Below, piece after piece: positions 1 through 6,191 of a stretch of DNA of 37,865 nucleotides (its first letter is position 1; every line of letters begins with the position of its first letter). The notes below the pieces were generated by a model, which was not told the origin of the DNA, made no database searches, and saw nothing but the letters and a program-made list of their open reading frames with translations. The stretch covers positions 1-37,865 of the forward strand of contig NZ_QKKX01000024.1 of NCBI RefSeq assembly GCF_003434305.1, read 5' to 3'. This DNA comes from Micromonospora sp. MW-13. Its GTDB lineage: Bacteria > Actinomycetota > Actinomycetes > Mycobacteriales > Micromonosporaceae. The translations under genes and the position numbers were made by a program.

Positions 1-223
1 CCCGCACCCGCACCCCGATGCCCGGCTCCATGTCGATCAGGCCCTCCGCCCGCAGCGCCGCCAGCGCGGTCTGCACGGTAGCTCGACCCACCTCGTACTC
101 GTGCATCAGCCGAGGCGAGGCGGGCAGGAGGCTCCCCGGCTGCCACTCGCCGGAGGCGATCCGGGTGCGCATGGACGCGGCCACCTGGCGGTGGGCGGGC
201 ACCCCGGAGTGAGGGTCGATCAC
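1..223 (-). CDS. GntR-family regulator, N-terminal part (cut by window edge)
   Basis: The 74 visible residues form a GntR-type winged helix: a first helix with HRQVAASMRTRI, then GEWQPGSLLPASPRLMHEY, then a recognition helix with VGRATVQTALAALRAEGL. The signature spacing (about 30 residues from the LP motif to the LIDMEPG wing) matches the family. The gene runs off the left edge, so the effector domain is unseen. The GTG at 223 is the first plausible start. No Shine-Dalgarno sequence precedes it, so translation may be leaderless or the start may lie elsewhere. Tandem 8-bp repeats (246-282) lie just upstream and could be operator sites. It is the first of three GntR-type regulators in this corner. 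That arrangement is familiar from actinomycete conjugative elements, where KorSA/KorB-like repressors control transfer genes. The role here is inferred. Confidence 0.75.
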   Translation of the reverse strand, partial: MIDPHSGVPAHRQVAASMRTRIASGEWQPGSLLPASPRLMHEYEVGRATVQTALAALRAEGLIDMEPGIGVRVR

Positions 224-245
224 ACGCCGGACGGTAGGTGCCAGT

Positions 246-282
246 GGTCCGGTGGTCCGGTGCTCAGGTATGGCGGTATGGC
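246..282. repeat. Two tandem 8-bp duplications upstream of a GntR gene
   Basis: GGTCCGGT occurs twice in direct tandem (246-253 and 254-261). GGTATGGC also occurs twice in tandem (267-274 and 275-282). Together they fill the short gap between two minus-strand GntR genes, in the expected promoter position of the gene starting at 223. Read on the minus strand, the first pair contains CCGGACCA, a word also over-represented at 3669-4059. An operator role is inference. Confidence 0.45.
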
Positions 283-285
283 GAC

Positions 286-513
286 CTACTGAGGGCGCTC
301 GGCGACGTAGCTGCCCTTGCCCTGGTGTGTCTCGATCAAGCCCCGCTCACCCAAGATGCGCAACGCGAACTTGATCATCGTGTGCGAGATGCCGTACTGC
401 TCGACCAACTGGGCGATCGACGGCAGCTTGTCGCCAGGCTTGAGCGTCCCAACTCGGATCGACGCCGTGATGTCGTCCACGACGTGCTCGTACAGCGGTT
501 TGCGGCGGTGCAT
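286..513 (-). CDS. Small GntR-type winged-helix protein (75 aa, DNA-binding domain only)
   Basis: This 75-residue protein consists almost entirely of a GntR winged helix. It opens with PLYEHVVDDITASIRVG, followed by LKPGDKLPSIAQLVEQYGIS, the recognition helix HTMIKFALRILGERGL and the wing IETHQGKGSYV. It has no effector-binding (UTRA/FCD) domain, so it could be a simple DNA-binding repressor or anti-repressor without ligand control. The ATG at 513 has GAGAGGTGG a few bases upstream, which supports the start. Its upstream region contains a palindromic element (586-596) inside a good plus-strand promoter, so it may repress the divergent plus-strand genes and itself. The domain assignment is clear; the target is inferred. 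Confidence 0.82.
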   Translation of the reverse strand: MHRRKPLYEHVVDDITASIRVGTLKPGDKLPSIAQLVEQYGISHTMIKFALRILGERGLIETHQGKGSYVAERPQ

Positions 514-575
514 GGAGCCACCTCTCGTCGGCCCCCTCAGGCTGCCAGCCGCGATTACTCGCTGTGCTTGCTGTG

Positions 576-604
576 TTGACTCAGCTTGCTTAGCAACCTA
601 GGTT
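576..604 (+). promoter_or_regulatory. Candidate sigma70-type promoter with palindromic operator in the spacer
   Basis: TTGACT (576-581) and TAGGTT (599-604) are separated by exactly 17 bases, a good actinobacterial housekeeping-type promoter reading rightward toward the gene at 705. The spacer contains the near-perfect palindrome TTGCTTAGCAA (586-596). That is the size and position expected for a repressor site that blocks RNA polymerase. The GntR gene starting at 513 diverges from this region. Confidence 0.55.
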
Positions 605-641
605 TCACTCATCGGGGCTGCTCGTCGGCAGCGGTGGCCCC

Positions 642-676
642 GGCCGGGCGGGCACCCCCCGTTGTGCCCGCCCGGC
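642..676. other. GC-rich leader hairpin upstream of the gene at 705
   Basis: Perfect 13-bp inverted repeat: GGCCGGGCGGGCA at 642-654 and its complement at 664-676, with a 9-base loop. It sits between the promoter at 576-604 and the start codon at 705. It could attenuate transcription or protect the 5' end of the mRNA. There is no U-tract, which is common for actinobacterial terminators. Similar hairpins precede the genes at 4557 and 6936. Confidence 0.6.
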
Positions 677-704
677 CCCCACCTCCCCCGCGACGGAGGC
701 ACCG

Positions 705-911
705 ATGGTCGAGCGCCCGCACGACGGTCCGCTCCCGCACGCGCACCCGGTGGCGCACGGAGCGCCGCCGCTCGCCGACGGGCAGACGATCCCCCAACCG
801 CCGGCCCCGGCCGCTCCGCCGCTGACCCGCCGCCAGTACCTGGCCGGCTGGCTCTGCGCCGCCGTCGTCCTGGTCCTGCTGGTCGCCGGCATGATCCGGA
901 TCATCTGGTGA
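705..911 (+). CDS. Small single-pass membrane protein (68 aa)
   Basis: I do not recognise a family. The first 43 residues are Pro/Ala/His-rich and hydrophilic. They are followed by one strongly hydrophobic segment (about residues 46-66, containing YLAGWLCAAVVLVLLVAGMI) that reaches almost to the C-terminus. This predicts a tail-anchored or single-pass protein with the N-terminus probably in the cytoplasm. GGAGG precedes the ATG by a suitable distance, after the leader hairpin. Its stop overlaps the GTG start of the next gene (GTGA), so the two are translationally coupled. Short membrane proteins of this kind are common beside GntR genes in actinomycete integrated elements; any role in transfer or exclusion is a guess. 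Confidence 0.65.
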   Translation: MVERPHDGPLPHAHPVAHGAPPLADGQTIPQPPAPAAPPLTRRQYLAGWLCAAVVLVLLVAGMIRIIW

Positions 912-1219
912 CCGCCGCCCACCCGCCCAGCGTCGCCCCGGTGAGCCTGCGCCCCGGTGCCGTGCTGCTGATCGACGGCTGCGCCAGCGTGCAGTTCGGC
1001 GGGGATCGGGCACTGCGGCTGCGCCTGGTGAGCGTCGACGACAAGCCGACGTACGACGGGTGGGTGTGGCTGACCGGCTACGTGCTCGGGCCGCGCGGCG
1101 AGGCGGTCGCCCGCCGCGAGCTGTACGTGCAGCGGGCCGGCCTGCACGCGATCGCGCCGGCCCCGGTGGTCGGGGTGCAGCAGCGTCGGCCGGTGGCCAT
1201 GGGACGCGTGCGGGGCTGA
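908..1219 (+). CDS. Hypothetical protein (103 aa), coupled to the upstream membrane gene
   Basis: I do not recognise a family. The GTG at 908 overlaps the preceding stop as GTGA and the reading frame has strong GC-biased third positions. The protein has a compact beta-rich look: a segment with PGAVLLIDG, then LRLRLVSVDDKP, then GWVWLTGYVLGPRGEAVARRELYVQ. This resembles small Sm/SH3-like or OB-like barrels, but the comparison is by eye only. It ends shortly before the convergent GntR gene (stop at 1279), with only 59 bases between. It could be cytoplasmic and work with the membrane protein encoded just before it. Confidence 0.65.
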   Translation: MTAAHPPSVAPVSLRPGAVLLIDGCASVQFGGDRALRLRLVSVDDKPTYDGWVWLTGYVLGPRGEAVARRELYVQRAGLHAIAPAPVVGVQQRRPVAMGRVRG

Positions 1220-1278
1220 CGGGACCGGCCACGCGACCGCCCCCGACCAGCACGGTCAGGGGCGGCTTGGCGTCGGGG

Positions 1279-2040
1279 TCACCCCGGCCAGCGGTACCGC
1301 AGCTCATTCAGGTGCCCGGCCTTGATCAGCACCTCGCAATGAACCGGCCGTCCGGCCGCCGTGAGCCAGACCCGGAACGTGCGCAGGATCGGAACCTCCG
1401 TGGGGAGCGCCAGCGCCACAAACTCGTCCGACGTGGGGGGCCGGGTCGAGATCACGTCTTCGAACGCCGTCAGCTCCACGCCCAGCTCGGCGAGCACCGC
1501 CGCCGCCCCGCCCCGGATCCGCCGCCGCTCCGCCAGGGCCGTCCCCCGCGCCAGATCGACCGGGTAGTAGACGTGCACCAACTCCGCCGGGTCGTCATCC
1601 AGGGACAGCACCTGCGCCCGGCGCACCACCGGCTGCCCTGGGGCGAGGCCGAGCGCGGCGGCCACCTGCACCGGTGCCGCCACCTCGCCGACGTCGAGTA
1701 GCCGGGACGCGCCCCGTTGTCCCCGCTCGGTCGCCGCAGTGATCCAGGCGTACGGCTGACCGGGCGCCGCAGGGACCGCGTACTCGGCCGGGGTGACGGT
1801 CTGCTGCTGGGTGGGACGGACGTACACGCCCCGGCCGGGCTGCCCTTCGACGTAGCCCTCGGCCTTGAGGATGCCGATGGCGTTCTGGATGGTCGCGCCG
1901 GGTGCGCTGTAGGCCTGGCCCAGTTCGGCGGTGGACGGCAGCTTCGCCCCGGCGGCCAGGTCGCCGCTCATGATGTCGGCGCGCAGGTCGGCGGCGATCT
2001 GCTGGCTGCGGGGCCGCGTGTCGCGGGGAGGGGTGGGCAC
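1279..2040 (-). CDS. GntR-family transcriptional regulator with UTRA effector domain (KorSA-like)
   Basis: Full-length GntR/HutC-type regulator of 253 residues, normal for the family. Residues about 10-75 are the winged helix (SQQIAADLRADIMSGDLAAG, then KLPSTAELGQAYSAPGATIQNAIGILKAEG and the wing GQPGRGVYV). Residues about 95-250 form a UTRA ligand-binding domain, with VRRAQVLSLDDDPAELVHVYYP and the terminal RTFRVWL...VHCEVLIKAG strands typical of the fold. The ATG at 2040 lies only four bases after the stop of the UTRA-only gene, so the two genes form an operon transcribed leftward from the 2588-2712 intergenic region. KorSA of pSAM2 has this architecture and represses transfer and replication genes. 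A similar control role over the rightward genes from 2713 is inferred. Confidence 0.85.
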   Translation of the reverse strand: MPTPPRDTRPRSQQIAADLRADIMSGDLAAGAKLPSTAELGQAYSAPGATIQNAIGILKAEGYVEGQPGRGVYVRPTQQQTVTPAEYAVPAAPGQPYAWITAATERGQRGASRLLDVGEVAAPVQVAAALGLAPGQPVVRRAQVLSLDDDPAELVHVYYPVDLARGTALAERRRIRGGAAAVLAELGVELTAFEDVISTRPPTSDEFVALALPTEVPILRTFRVWLTAAGRPVHCEVLIKAGHLNELRYRWPG

Positions 2041-2044
2041 CGGG

Positions 2045-2587
2045 TCAGCCTGCCGATCGGACGTAGCGGATGTGACGGCCGGCGCGCATGGTGGAGACGT
2101 CGAGCTGGTAGGGCTGGCCGGCGTGGTCGAGCAGGATCCGGGTCAGCGACAGCACGGGGTCGGCGCTGGCGACACCGAGCGAGGCACGCTCGGCATCGTC
2201 GAGGAAGGCCCTCGCCGGCCCGGCGGTGATGTCCTCGCGGACCTCGGTCGGCGTGTAGCCCATCTCGGAGAGGAAACGCGCCGTGCCGCCGGCAACCTTG
2301 GACGGCTCCGCCAGCGCGGTGAGCGAGGCGATGGCACCCGGCCAGTACGAGGTGGCGATCTCGACAGGCTGGTCGTCAGCGAGGATCAGTCGCCGCCGAA
2401 TGACGAGCGGCGTACCTACGGGCAGGCCGAGGTGGTAGGCGATGTTGACCGGCGCGTCCACGGTCTCGGCGTTGAGGATGCGCTGCGTGCCCCGCTCGCC
2501 ACCAGCGGCGGCTTCGGCTGCCCAGGCGTCGCCGGCTGTCGGCTGGATGTACTGGTCGGAGGTGGTGGTCCACCTCGGCTGTCCCAT
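2045..2587 (-). CDS. UTRA-domain protein lacking a winged helix
   Basis: The 180 residues align with the effector half of GntR/HutC regulators. They include GTQRILNAETVDAPVNIAYHLGL, then PLVIRRRLILADDQPVEIATSYWP, then a helical segment ending FLSEMGYTPTEVREDITAG and the closing strands VLSLTRILLDHAGQPYQLDV. No winged-helix segment precedes it. The 35 in-frame codons upstream read as unrelated sequence, and GGGGAG lies just before the ATG at 2587, so the short form is probably the true protein. It ends four bases before the start of the complete GntR-UTRA gene. UTRA domains dimerise, so a plausible role is a ligand-sensing partner or dominant-negative modulator of the neighbour. Decay of an older regulator is the alternative. 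Confidence 0.75.
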   Translation of the reverse strand: MGQPRWTTTSDQYIQPTAGDAWAAEAAAGGERGTQRILNAETVDAPVNIAYHLGLPVGTPLVIRRRLILADDQPVEIATSYWPGAIASLTALAEPSKVAGGTARFLSEMGYTPTEVREDITAGPARAFLDDAERASLGVASADPVLSLTRILLDHAGQPYQLDVSTMRAGRHIRYVRSAG

Positions 2588-2676
2588 GATCCGGCTCCCC
2601 CTCGACTCGCGCTGACCTGCGGCTGACCTTACTGCCTGGTCGCGCAACTTCCTTGGAGACTCGACTCTACTCGTCC

Positions 2677-2705
2677 TTGCTGCCTCATGCATATGGCTGT
2701 ACGGT
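2677..2705 (+). promoter_or_regulatory. Candidate promoter giving a leaderless transcript for the gene at 2713
   Basis: TTGCTG (2677-2682) and TACGGT (2700-2705) are spaced by 17 bases, and the ATG at 2713 follows the -10 hexamer by only seven bases. Transcription would therefore start at or next to the ATG. The lack of a Shine-Dalgarno sequence before 2713 agrees with a leaderless mRNA, which is common in actinobacteria. The region is shared with the divergent UTRA/GntR operon, so repression is likely. Confidence 0.45.
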
Positions 2706-2712
2706 GACCGGC

Positions 2713-4266
2713 ATGCAGATCCCCGAGTCGATCCGACCCACGATCGACGCCGTTCTCGCCTGGCTGGTCGGCTACGGCCAGCCGATGCTCTTCGGCGCCG
2801 GTGTGGTGGCTGCGCTGCTCGCCCTGGCCCTGATCTGGCGGTTCCTGCGCACCGGCGAGGTACACGAGCGCCTCGGCACCCTCGCCGTCAGCCTCGCCAC
2901 CCTGTTCGCGATGGAGGGCATGTTCGAGGTCGCCCACGGCCCCCTCGGCCTGAACGTGCCCGGGTCGCTGATGTTCTGCGCCACGTTCGAAGTGGTGATG
3001 CTTCACCAGGGCAGCCTCGCCGCTCACAAGCTGGCCGCCGCCCTCGAGAACGACGACCCGGTGCCGGACATCAGCCGGCACATGAAGTTCGTATGGCTGG
3101 TTTCGATCGCCTCCGGCGTCGTTGCCTCCACCGCCTCCAGCTCTGTCACGGAGGTGGTGCTCCGGCTCGTTACCCCGCCGCTGGCCGCCGGTATCTGGTA
3201 CATGAGCCTCTACGCCGACGTCGAGCCTGCCGCGCGGCAGCCGTCCCGGTGGATCTGGACGCCGCAGCGCATCGGCGTGCGCCTGGGCCTGCTCAAGCCC
3301 GGCACGGTCGACGACCTGACCGAGGTGTTCGCTCAGCGGCGCATCGTCGCCCTGGTCGACGCCGGCATGGAGCTGTACGTCCAGCAGCAGGCCGCGAAGC
3401 TGGGCGGCGAGCGCCCGGCCGAGCCGGCGCGGCGGTGGCGTCGTCGGACGCGCGACCCGCTCGCGGAGGCACTGCGTCGGCTCCAGCAGCTCACCAAGCA
3501 GGCCGACGCCGACACGGTCCAGGCGGCCCGGGAGCAACTGCGCCGGGTGCTGAACATCGAGACCGAGCTGTTCCGCGATGACACCCAGCCGACCGCACGG
3601 GAGCGGGAGCTGATGAACGAACTGACGATCGCGCTGCGGACGGCAACCACCGGCCTGCGCGCCCAGGTGGACCAGATCCGGACCATCGACACCCGGCCGC
3701 AGGCCCGCCACCGGATGGTCCATGGCGTCCGGATGCCGGCCCACATCGCGGACCAAGTCCCGGACCAGATTCCGCAGGAGTGGTTGGACCGATTCCGGAC
3801 CAGCACGGTGGACCAGACCGCAGCCCCTGACCTGGACCACCCGGCGGACCAGATCCCGGCCGCCGACCTGGACCAGTCCCGGACCACTCCGGTGGACCAG
3901 ACGGCTGGTCCGGACCGGACCAACGAGGCGGACCAGACCGGGCCGCGCGACCTGGTCCACGCCCGGACCAACCCGGCCCCCGTGGACCAGCCCGCGACCA
4001 GCGCGGTTGTGCCCGCCGCCCGGACCACTCCGGTGCAGCGGACCACCGCCCGAGTGGACCGCGCCCGCCCGGTCAGCCCGGCCGCCGGGGGCGAGATCCC
4101 GCCCCGGATCGCAGGCATGGTCCGCGACCTCAAGCGGGCGTACCGGGGCGACATCCCGGGCCGCCGCACGGTCATGGACCGCATGCGCTGGACCAGCGCC
4201 GGTGACGCCCAGACCGCCATCAACCTGGTCCGCGAGCAGCGGGCCAAGACCACCGAGGAGAGCTGA
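2713..4266 (+). CDS. Polytopic membrane protein with repeat-rich linker and HTH-like C-terminus (Spd/DUF2637-like topology)
   Basis: The protein has 517 residues. The N-terminal ~180 residues hold four or five membrane segments (around 24-45, 56-75, 85-105, 125-145 and 148-170), followed by a basic and helical region (about 180-330). Residues about 320-450 are a low-complexity linker dominated by DQ and RT pairs, encoded by DNA packed with GGACC (see repeat at 3669). The C-terminus (about 455-517) is basic and helical, containing MVRDLKRAYRG and GRRTVMDRMRWTS, which looks like a small DNA-binding helix-turn-helix. Membrane segments plus a cytoplasmic DNA-binding tail occur in proteins of actinomycete conjugative plasmids (DUF2637/SpdB-type), which assist plasmid spread between hyphal compartments. 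That family link is by topology only. It heads a tightly spaced rightward operon. Confidence 0.7.
   Translation: MQIPESIRPTIDAVLAWLVGYGQPMLFGAGVVAALLALALIWRFLRTGEVHERLGTLAVSLATLFAMEGMFEVAHGPLGLNVPGSLMFCATFEVVMLHQGSLAAHKLAAALENDDPVPDISRHMKFVWLVSIASGVVASTASSSVTEVVLRLVTPPLAAGIWYMSLYADVEPAARQPSRWIWTPQRIGVRLGLLKPGTVDDLTEVFAQRRIVALVDAGMELYVQQQAAKLGGERPAEPARRWRRRTRDPLAEALRRLQQLTKQADADTVQAAREQLRRVLNIETELFRDDTQPTARERELMNELTIALRTATTGLRAQVDQIRTIDTRPQARHRMVHGVRMPAHIADQVPDQIPQEWLDRFRTSTVDQTAAPDLDHPADQIPAADLDQSRTTPVDQTAGPDRTNEADQTGPRDLVHARTNPAPVDQPATSAVVPAARTTPVQRTTARVDRARPVSPAAGGEIPPRIAGMVRDLKRAYRGDIPGRRTVMDRMRWTSAGDAQTAINLVREQRAKTTEES
3669..4059 (+). repeat. Dense array of GGACC(A) words inside the membrane-protein gene
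   Basis: At least 20 forward copies of GGACC lie within about 390 bp. Seven have the longer form CCGGACCA, and a few more copies follow to 4196. The word appears in two codon phases: G|GAC|CAG gives Asp-Gln, while CGG|ACC gives Arg-Thr. Conservation is therefore at DNA level rather than only at protein level. It may be a binding-site array; TraB-type translocases of Streptomyces plasmids recognise clustered 8-bp words in clt, but this word is different. Confidence 0.6.
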
Positions 4267-4481
4267 TGTTCGGCAAGCGCAAGCCCGAGCCGCAGCCCGT
4301 GCGGCCGGACCAGGTCGCCCGGCTCATCAAGGCGACCGACGACGAGGACACCGCCGCCGCCCGGGACATCGACAGCCCGCAGTTCGGGCGCGCCCGGGCG
4401 GTCCGTGACGCGGTGGCGAGGGCGTCCAGCCCCGCCGAGATCGACGCCGCGTACACCGCCTGGCGGCGCGGCGCCCACTGA
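4266..4481 (+). CDS. Small hypothetical protein (71 aa)
   Basis: The ATG at 4266 shares a base with the preceding TGA (TGATG), indicating coupling to the membrane-protein gene. I do not recognise a family. The protein has a basic, proline-containing N-terminus (FGKRKPEPQPVRP), then amphipathic helices with QVARLIKATDDEDTAAARDI and RARAVRDAVARASSPAEIDAAYTAWRRG, predicting a small all-helical cytoplasmic protein. The start choice is secure because of the overlap and the family-typical codon bias. A hairpin follows 10 bases after its stop. It probably acts with the upstream membrane protein, but nothing in the sequence shows how. Confidence 0.6.
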   Translation: MFGKRKPEPQPVRPDQVARLIKATDDEDTAAARDIDSPQFGRARAVRDAVARASSPAEIDAAYTAWRRGAH

Positions 4482-4490
4482 CCCACCCAC

Positions 4491-4534
4491 GCGGGGCCCG
4501 GCCACCAAGCCTGGACAGCCCGGCCGGGCCCCGC
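4491..4534. other. Intergenic GC hairpin upstream of the gene at 4557
   Basis: 13-bp perfect stem (GCGGGGCCCGGCC at 4491-4503, complement at 4522-4534) with an 18-base loop, followed by GAGAGG and the ATG at 4557. It could be a partial terminator that lowers downstream expression or an mRNA-stabilising element. It is the second of three hairpin-plus-RBS leaders in the rightward genes. Confidence 0.6.
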
Positions 4535-4556
4535 ACCTCACAGAGAGGCACCACCC

Positions 4557-4904
4557 ATGATGACCGCTCCCTACCGGGTCGCCGGCACCGTGCCGGCCGA
4601 CTCGCCGCTGCGGGCCCTCGCCGGCCACACGATCACCTTCCCCGCCCGCACGCAGGACGACGCCAACCGGCGGGCGGCCGAGCTGTGCCAGGCCGGTGCC
4701 GAGCCCGTCGTCTGGCTGACCCGACCCGTGCCCTGGACGCCCATCGCCCTCGGCCTCGCCGGCGCCGTCCTCGGCGCCCTGGCAGCCGCGATCACCGCCA
4801 TCCTCAACGGCCACGAGCTGCTCGCCGCAGTTGCCGGCGGCGGCATGCTCCTGCTCGGCGCCGCCCTGTTCGCCACCCTCATCCACCTGGAGATGGATCT
4901 CTGA
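4557..4904 (+). CDS. Two-pass membrane protein (115 aa)
   Basis: I do not recognise a family. About 55 cytoplasmic residues (including ALAGHTITFPARTQDDANRRAAEL) are followed by two hydrophobic helices (about 61-82 and 88-110) joined by a short loop containing NGHE. The protein is then inserted by a helical hairpin with both ends inside. GAGAGG sits eight bases before the first ATG; a second ATG follows directly and would shorten the product by one residue. The stop overlaps the next start (TGATG). Small two-pass proteins are typical of the Spd group of actinomycete conjugative plasmids, which is the likeliest class given the neighbours; this is inference. Confidence 0.65.
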   Translation: MMTAPYRVAGTVPADSPLRALAGHTITFPARTQDDANRRAAELCQAGAEPVVWLTRPVPWTPIALGLAGAVLGALAAAITAILNGHELLAAVAGGGMLLLGAALFATLIHLEMDL

Positions 4905-5140
4905 TGGCCGCCCAGATCTACCGGGTGCACGTCTTCGACGGGCAGTACGAGGTGCTGCACAAGCGCGTCTACACCCAGCACCTCGACCTGGAGGGCCCGG
5001 GCGTCGACGGCATCCTCGACCGCCTCCTTCAGGCGCTCACCCGAGCTGCGCTGGCCGAGAACGAGCCGATGGACAGCCCGAGGCTGGAAATCCGGGACGC
5101 CCGGACCGGCACCACGGTCCTCGACTGGTCGGGGGCCTGA
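4904..5140 (+). CDS. Small hypothetical protein (78 aa)
   Basis: The gene starts at the ATG overlapping the previous stop (TGATG at 4904). The N-terminal half has beta character (QIYRVHVFDGQYEVLHKRVYTQH). It is followed by a helix (VDGILDRLLQALTRAALAENE) and a final beta pair (RLEIRDARTGTTVLDW). That order suggests a small alpha/beta fold. No motif or family is recognised. It ends one base before the GTG of the next membrane gene, so it belongs to the same operon and is probably a cytoplasmic partner of the membrane proteins. Confidence 0.6.
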   Translation: MAAQIYRVHVFDGQYEVLHKRVYTQHLDLEGPGVDGILDRLLQALTRAALAENEPMDSPRLEIRDARTGTTVLDWSGA

Positions 5141-5141
5141 C

Positions 5142-5663
5142 GTGGCACACACCATGTCCCCGACCGGGGTCGTCATCGTGCTGCTCCTGGCCGTCATCGT
5201 CGACTACATGTCGATCGGGCCGAACAGCCTCCGCGATCGGATCGCGTTCGTCCTAGCGGTACCAGCGGTCCGGGAGGGCTTCGACGGTTCGCCGCTGGAC
5301 CAGGCCACCGTCGGCGCCCTGCGAGACGTGATCGGGGCGCTGCTCGACTCCACGGGCGACGCCTACATCGCCGGCGCGAGCATCAACGCAGTCATCGGGT
5401 TCCTCATCGCCCTGCTGTGGATCTTCGCGCTCGGCTGCCTCTTGCCGGTCAAGTCCAGCAAGAAGCTCGGCCGGTTCGCCACGCTGAGCTTCCCGCAGTC
5501 CCCGCTCTACCGGCTCAACCTGAGGATGTGGCTGGTCGCCATCCCGCTCGGGCTGATGTCCGACCTGCCCGAGGGGCTGATCGGCGACTTCACCCGCACG
5601 CTCCTCGACGTCACCACGAAGCTCATCGTCCCGCTGCCCGCCCTCCTGTTCGGAGCCGCCTGA
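5142..5663 (+). CDS. Polytopic membrane protein (173 aa)
   Basis: I do not recognise a family. There are three likely membrane segments: residues about 8-25 (GVVIVLLLAVIVDYMS), 80-105 (INAVIGFLIALLWIFALGCLLPV) and 128-170, where two weaker helices flank a DLPEGLIGDFTR loop. A basic stretch (KSSKKLGRFATLSF) after the second helix predicts that this end faces the cytoplasm. The GTG at 5142 follows the preceding stop by one base; an ATG four codons later is an alternative. The stop overlaps the next start (TGATG at 5663). Together with the genes at 2713, 4557 and 5663 it forms a membrane-protein cluster like the spd regions of mycelial conjugative elements. Confidence 0.62.
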   Translation: MAHTMSPTGVVIVLLLAVIVDYMSIGPNSLRDRIAFVLAVPAVREGFDGSPLDQATVGALRDVIGALLDSTGDAYIAGASINAVIGFLIALLWIFALGCLLPVKSSKKLGRFATLSFPQSPLYRLNLRMWLVAIPLGLMSDLPEGLIGDFTRTLLDVTTKLIVPLPALLFGAA

Positions 5664-6175
5664 TGCTGACCACCACCGCGCTGCTGGCCGCCGCCGAGGA
5701 GCCGTCCCGCGGCTGGGGCGGACCCGTCGCCCTGGCCATCGTCGCCGCCGTCTACATCGCCGGGGCCACCATCCACCACCACGTCCGGTCCCGTCAGGAC
5801 CCCTCCCCCACCGGGGAGGGTGACACCGGTGTCAGTGTCAAACCGCAGGTCAGCACGGTGTCTGACACCGATGACACCGACCGTGACACCGACTGGTGGG
5901 GAGGGATCGCCGAGGTTGGCGGGCGCCGCATCCGGGTCTACGGGCCCGCGCCTACGGCGGGCCGCGAGGCTGACGTGGACCTCGACCTGGACGGCGACGA
6001 CGAGCAGGACGAGCCGGAGACGATCGAGGACGTCATCGACCGCCTCGACTTCCGGGGTGTGCCGTATGCCGAGATCGTCGCCACCGTGATGGGTGAGTTC
6101 CGGGTCAGCGAGTCGACGGCGAAGCGGCGGATCCGGGATGCGCGGGCGGCCCGCGCCGAGCAGCCCACGAGCTGA
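5663..6175 (+). CDS. Single-pass membrane protein with C-terminal HTH-like region (170 aa)
   Basis: After a short N-terminus, one membrane helix spans about residues 20-38 (GPVALAIVAAVYIAGATI). An acidic linker with repeated Asp-Thr pairs follows (about 55-80), then a second acidic stretch (DLDLDGDDEQDEPE). The C-terminal ~55 residues read as a helix-turn-helix: IEDVIDRLDFRGVPYAEIVATV followed by FRVSESTAKRRIRDARAARAE. A membrane anchor joined to an HTH repeats the plan of the gene at 2713. This suggests a protein that tethers DNA to the membrane or senses DNA there; that role is inference. The gene ends before the bidirectional terminator at 6192. The Asp-Thr linker is encoded by TGACACC repeats that include a 14-bp palindrome (5821-5834). 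Confidence 0.65.
   Translation: MLTTTALLAAAEEPSRGWGGPVALAIVAAVYIAGATIHHHVRSRQDPSPTGEGDTGVSVKPQVSTVSDTDDTDRDTDWWGGIAEVGGRRIRVYGPAPTAGREADVDLDLDGDDEQDEPETIEDVIDRLDFRGVPYAEIVATVMGEFRVSESTAKRRIRDARAARAEQPTS
5821..5889. repeat. TGACAC/GTGTCA cluster with 14-bp palindrome
   Basis: TGACACCGGTGTCA (5821-5834) is a perfect palindrome. Further TGACAC or GTGTCA words lie at 5835, 5863, 5872 and 5884, and a GGTGTC/GACACC inverted pair at 5857-5869. Most copies share one codon phase (GAC ACC, Asp-Thr), so protein-level low complexity may explain them. The palindrome alone could be an operator. Confidence 0.4.
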
Positions 6176-6191
6176 TCCCTGGACGCACGAG

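Noticed and set aside
605..1307. Long minus-strand frames over 605-1307 (180 and 232 codons)
   Set aside because: They are Arg/Gly/Pro-rich shadows of the plus-strand genes at 705 and 908, which have RBS, coupling and plausible protein sequence.
2653..2712. Upstream start (2653) for the membrane protein
   Set aside because: The extra 20 residues cross the probable promoter (2677-2705) and are not typical; the ATG at 2713 fits a leaderless transcript and the first helix.
2629..3960. A 443-codon minus-strand frame over the membrane-protein gene
   Set aside because: It reads as low-complexity Val/His/Arg repeats, an effect of the GGACC array and GC skew. The plus strand has membrane helices and sensible composition.
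3333..4886. A 517-codon minus-strand frame
   Set aside because: It spans several coupled plus-strand genes and has no domain or RBS; mirror effect of high-GC codon use.
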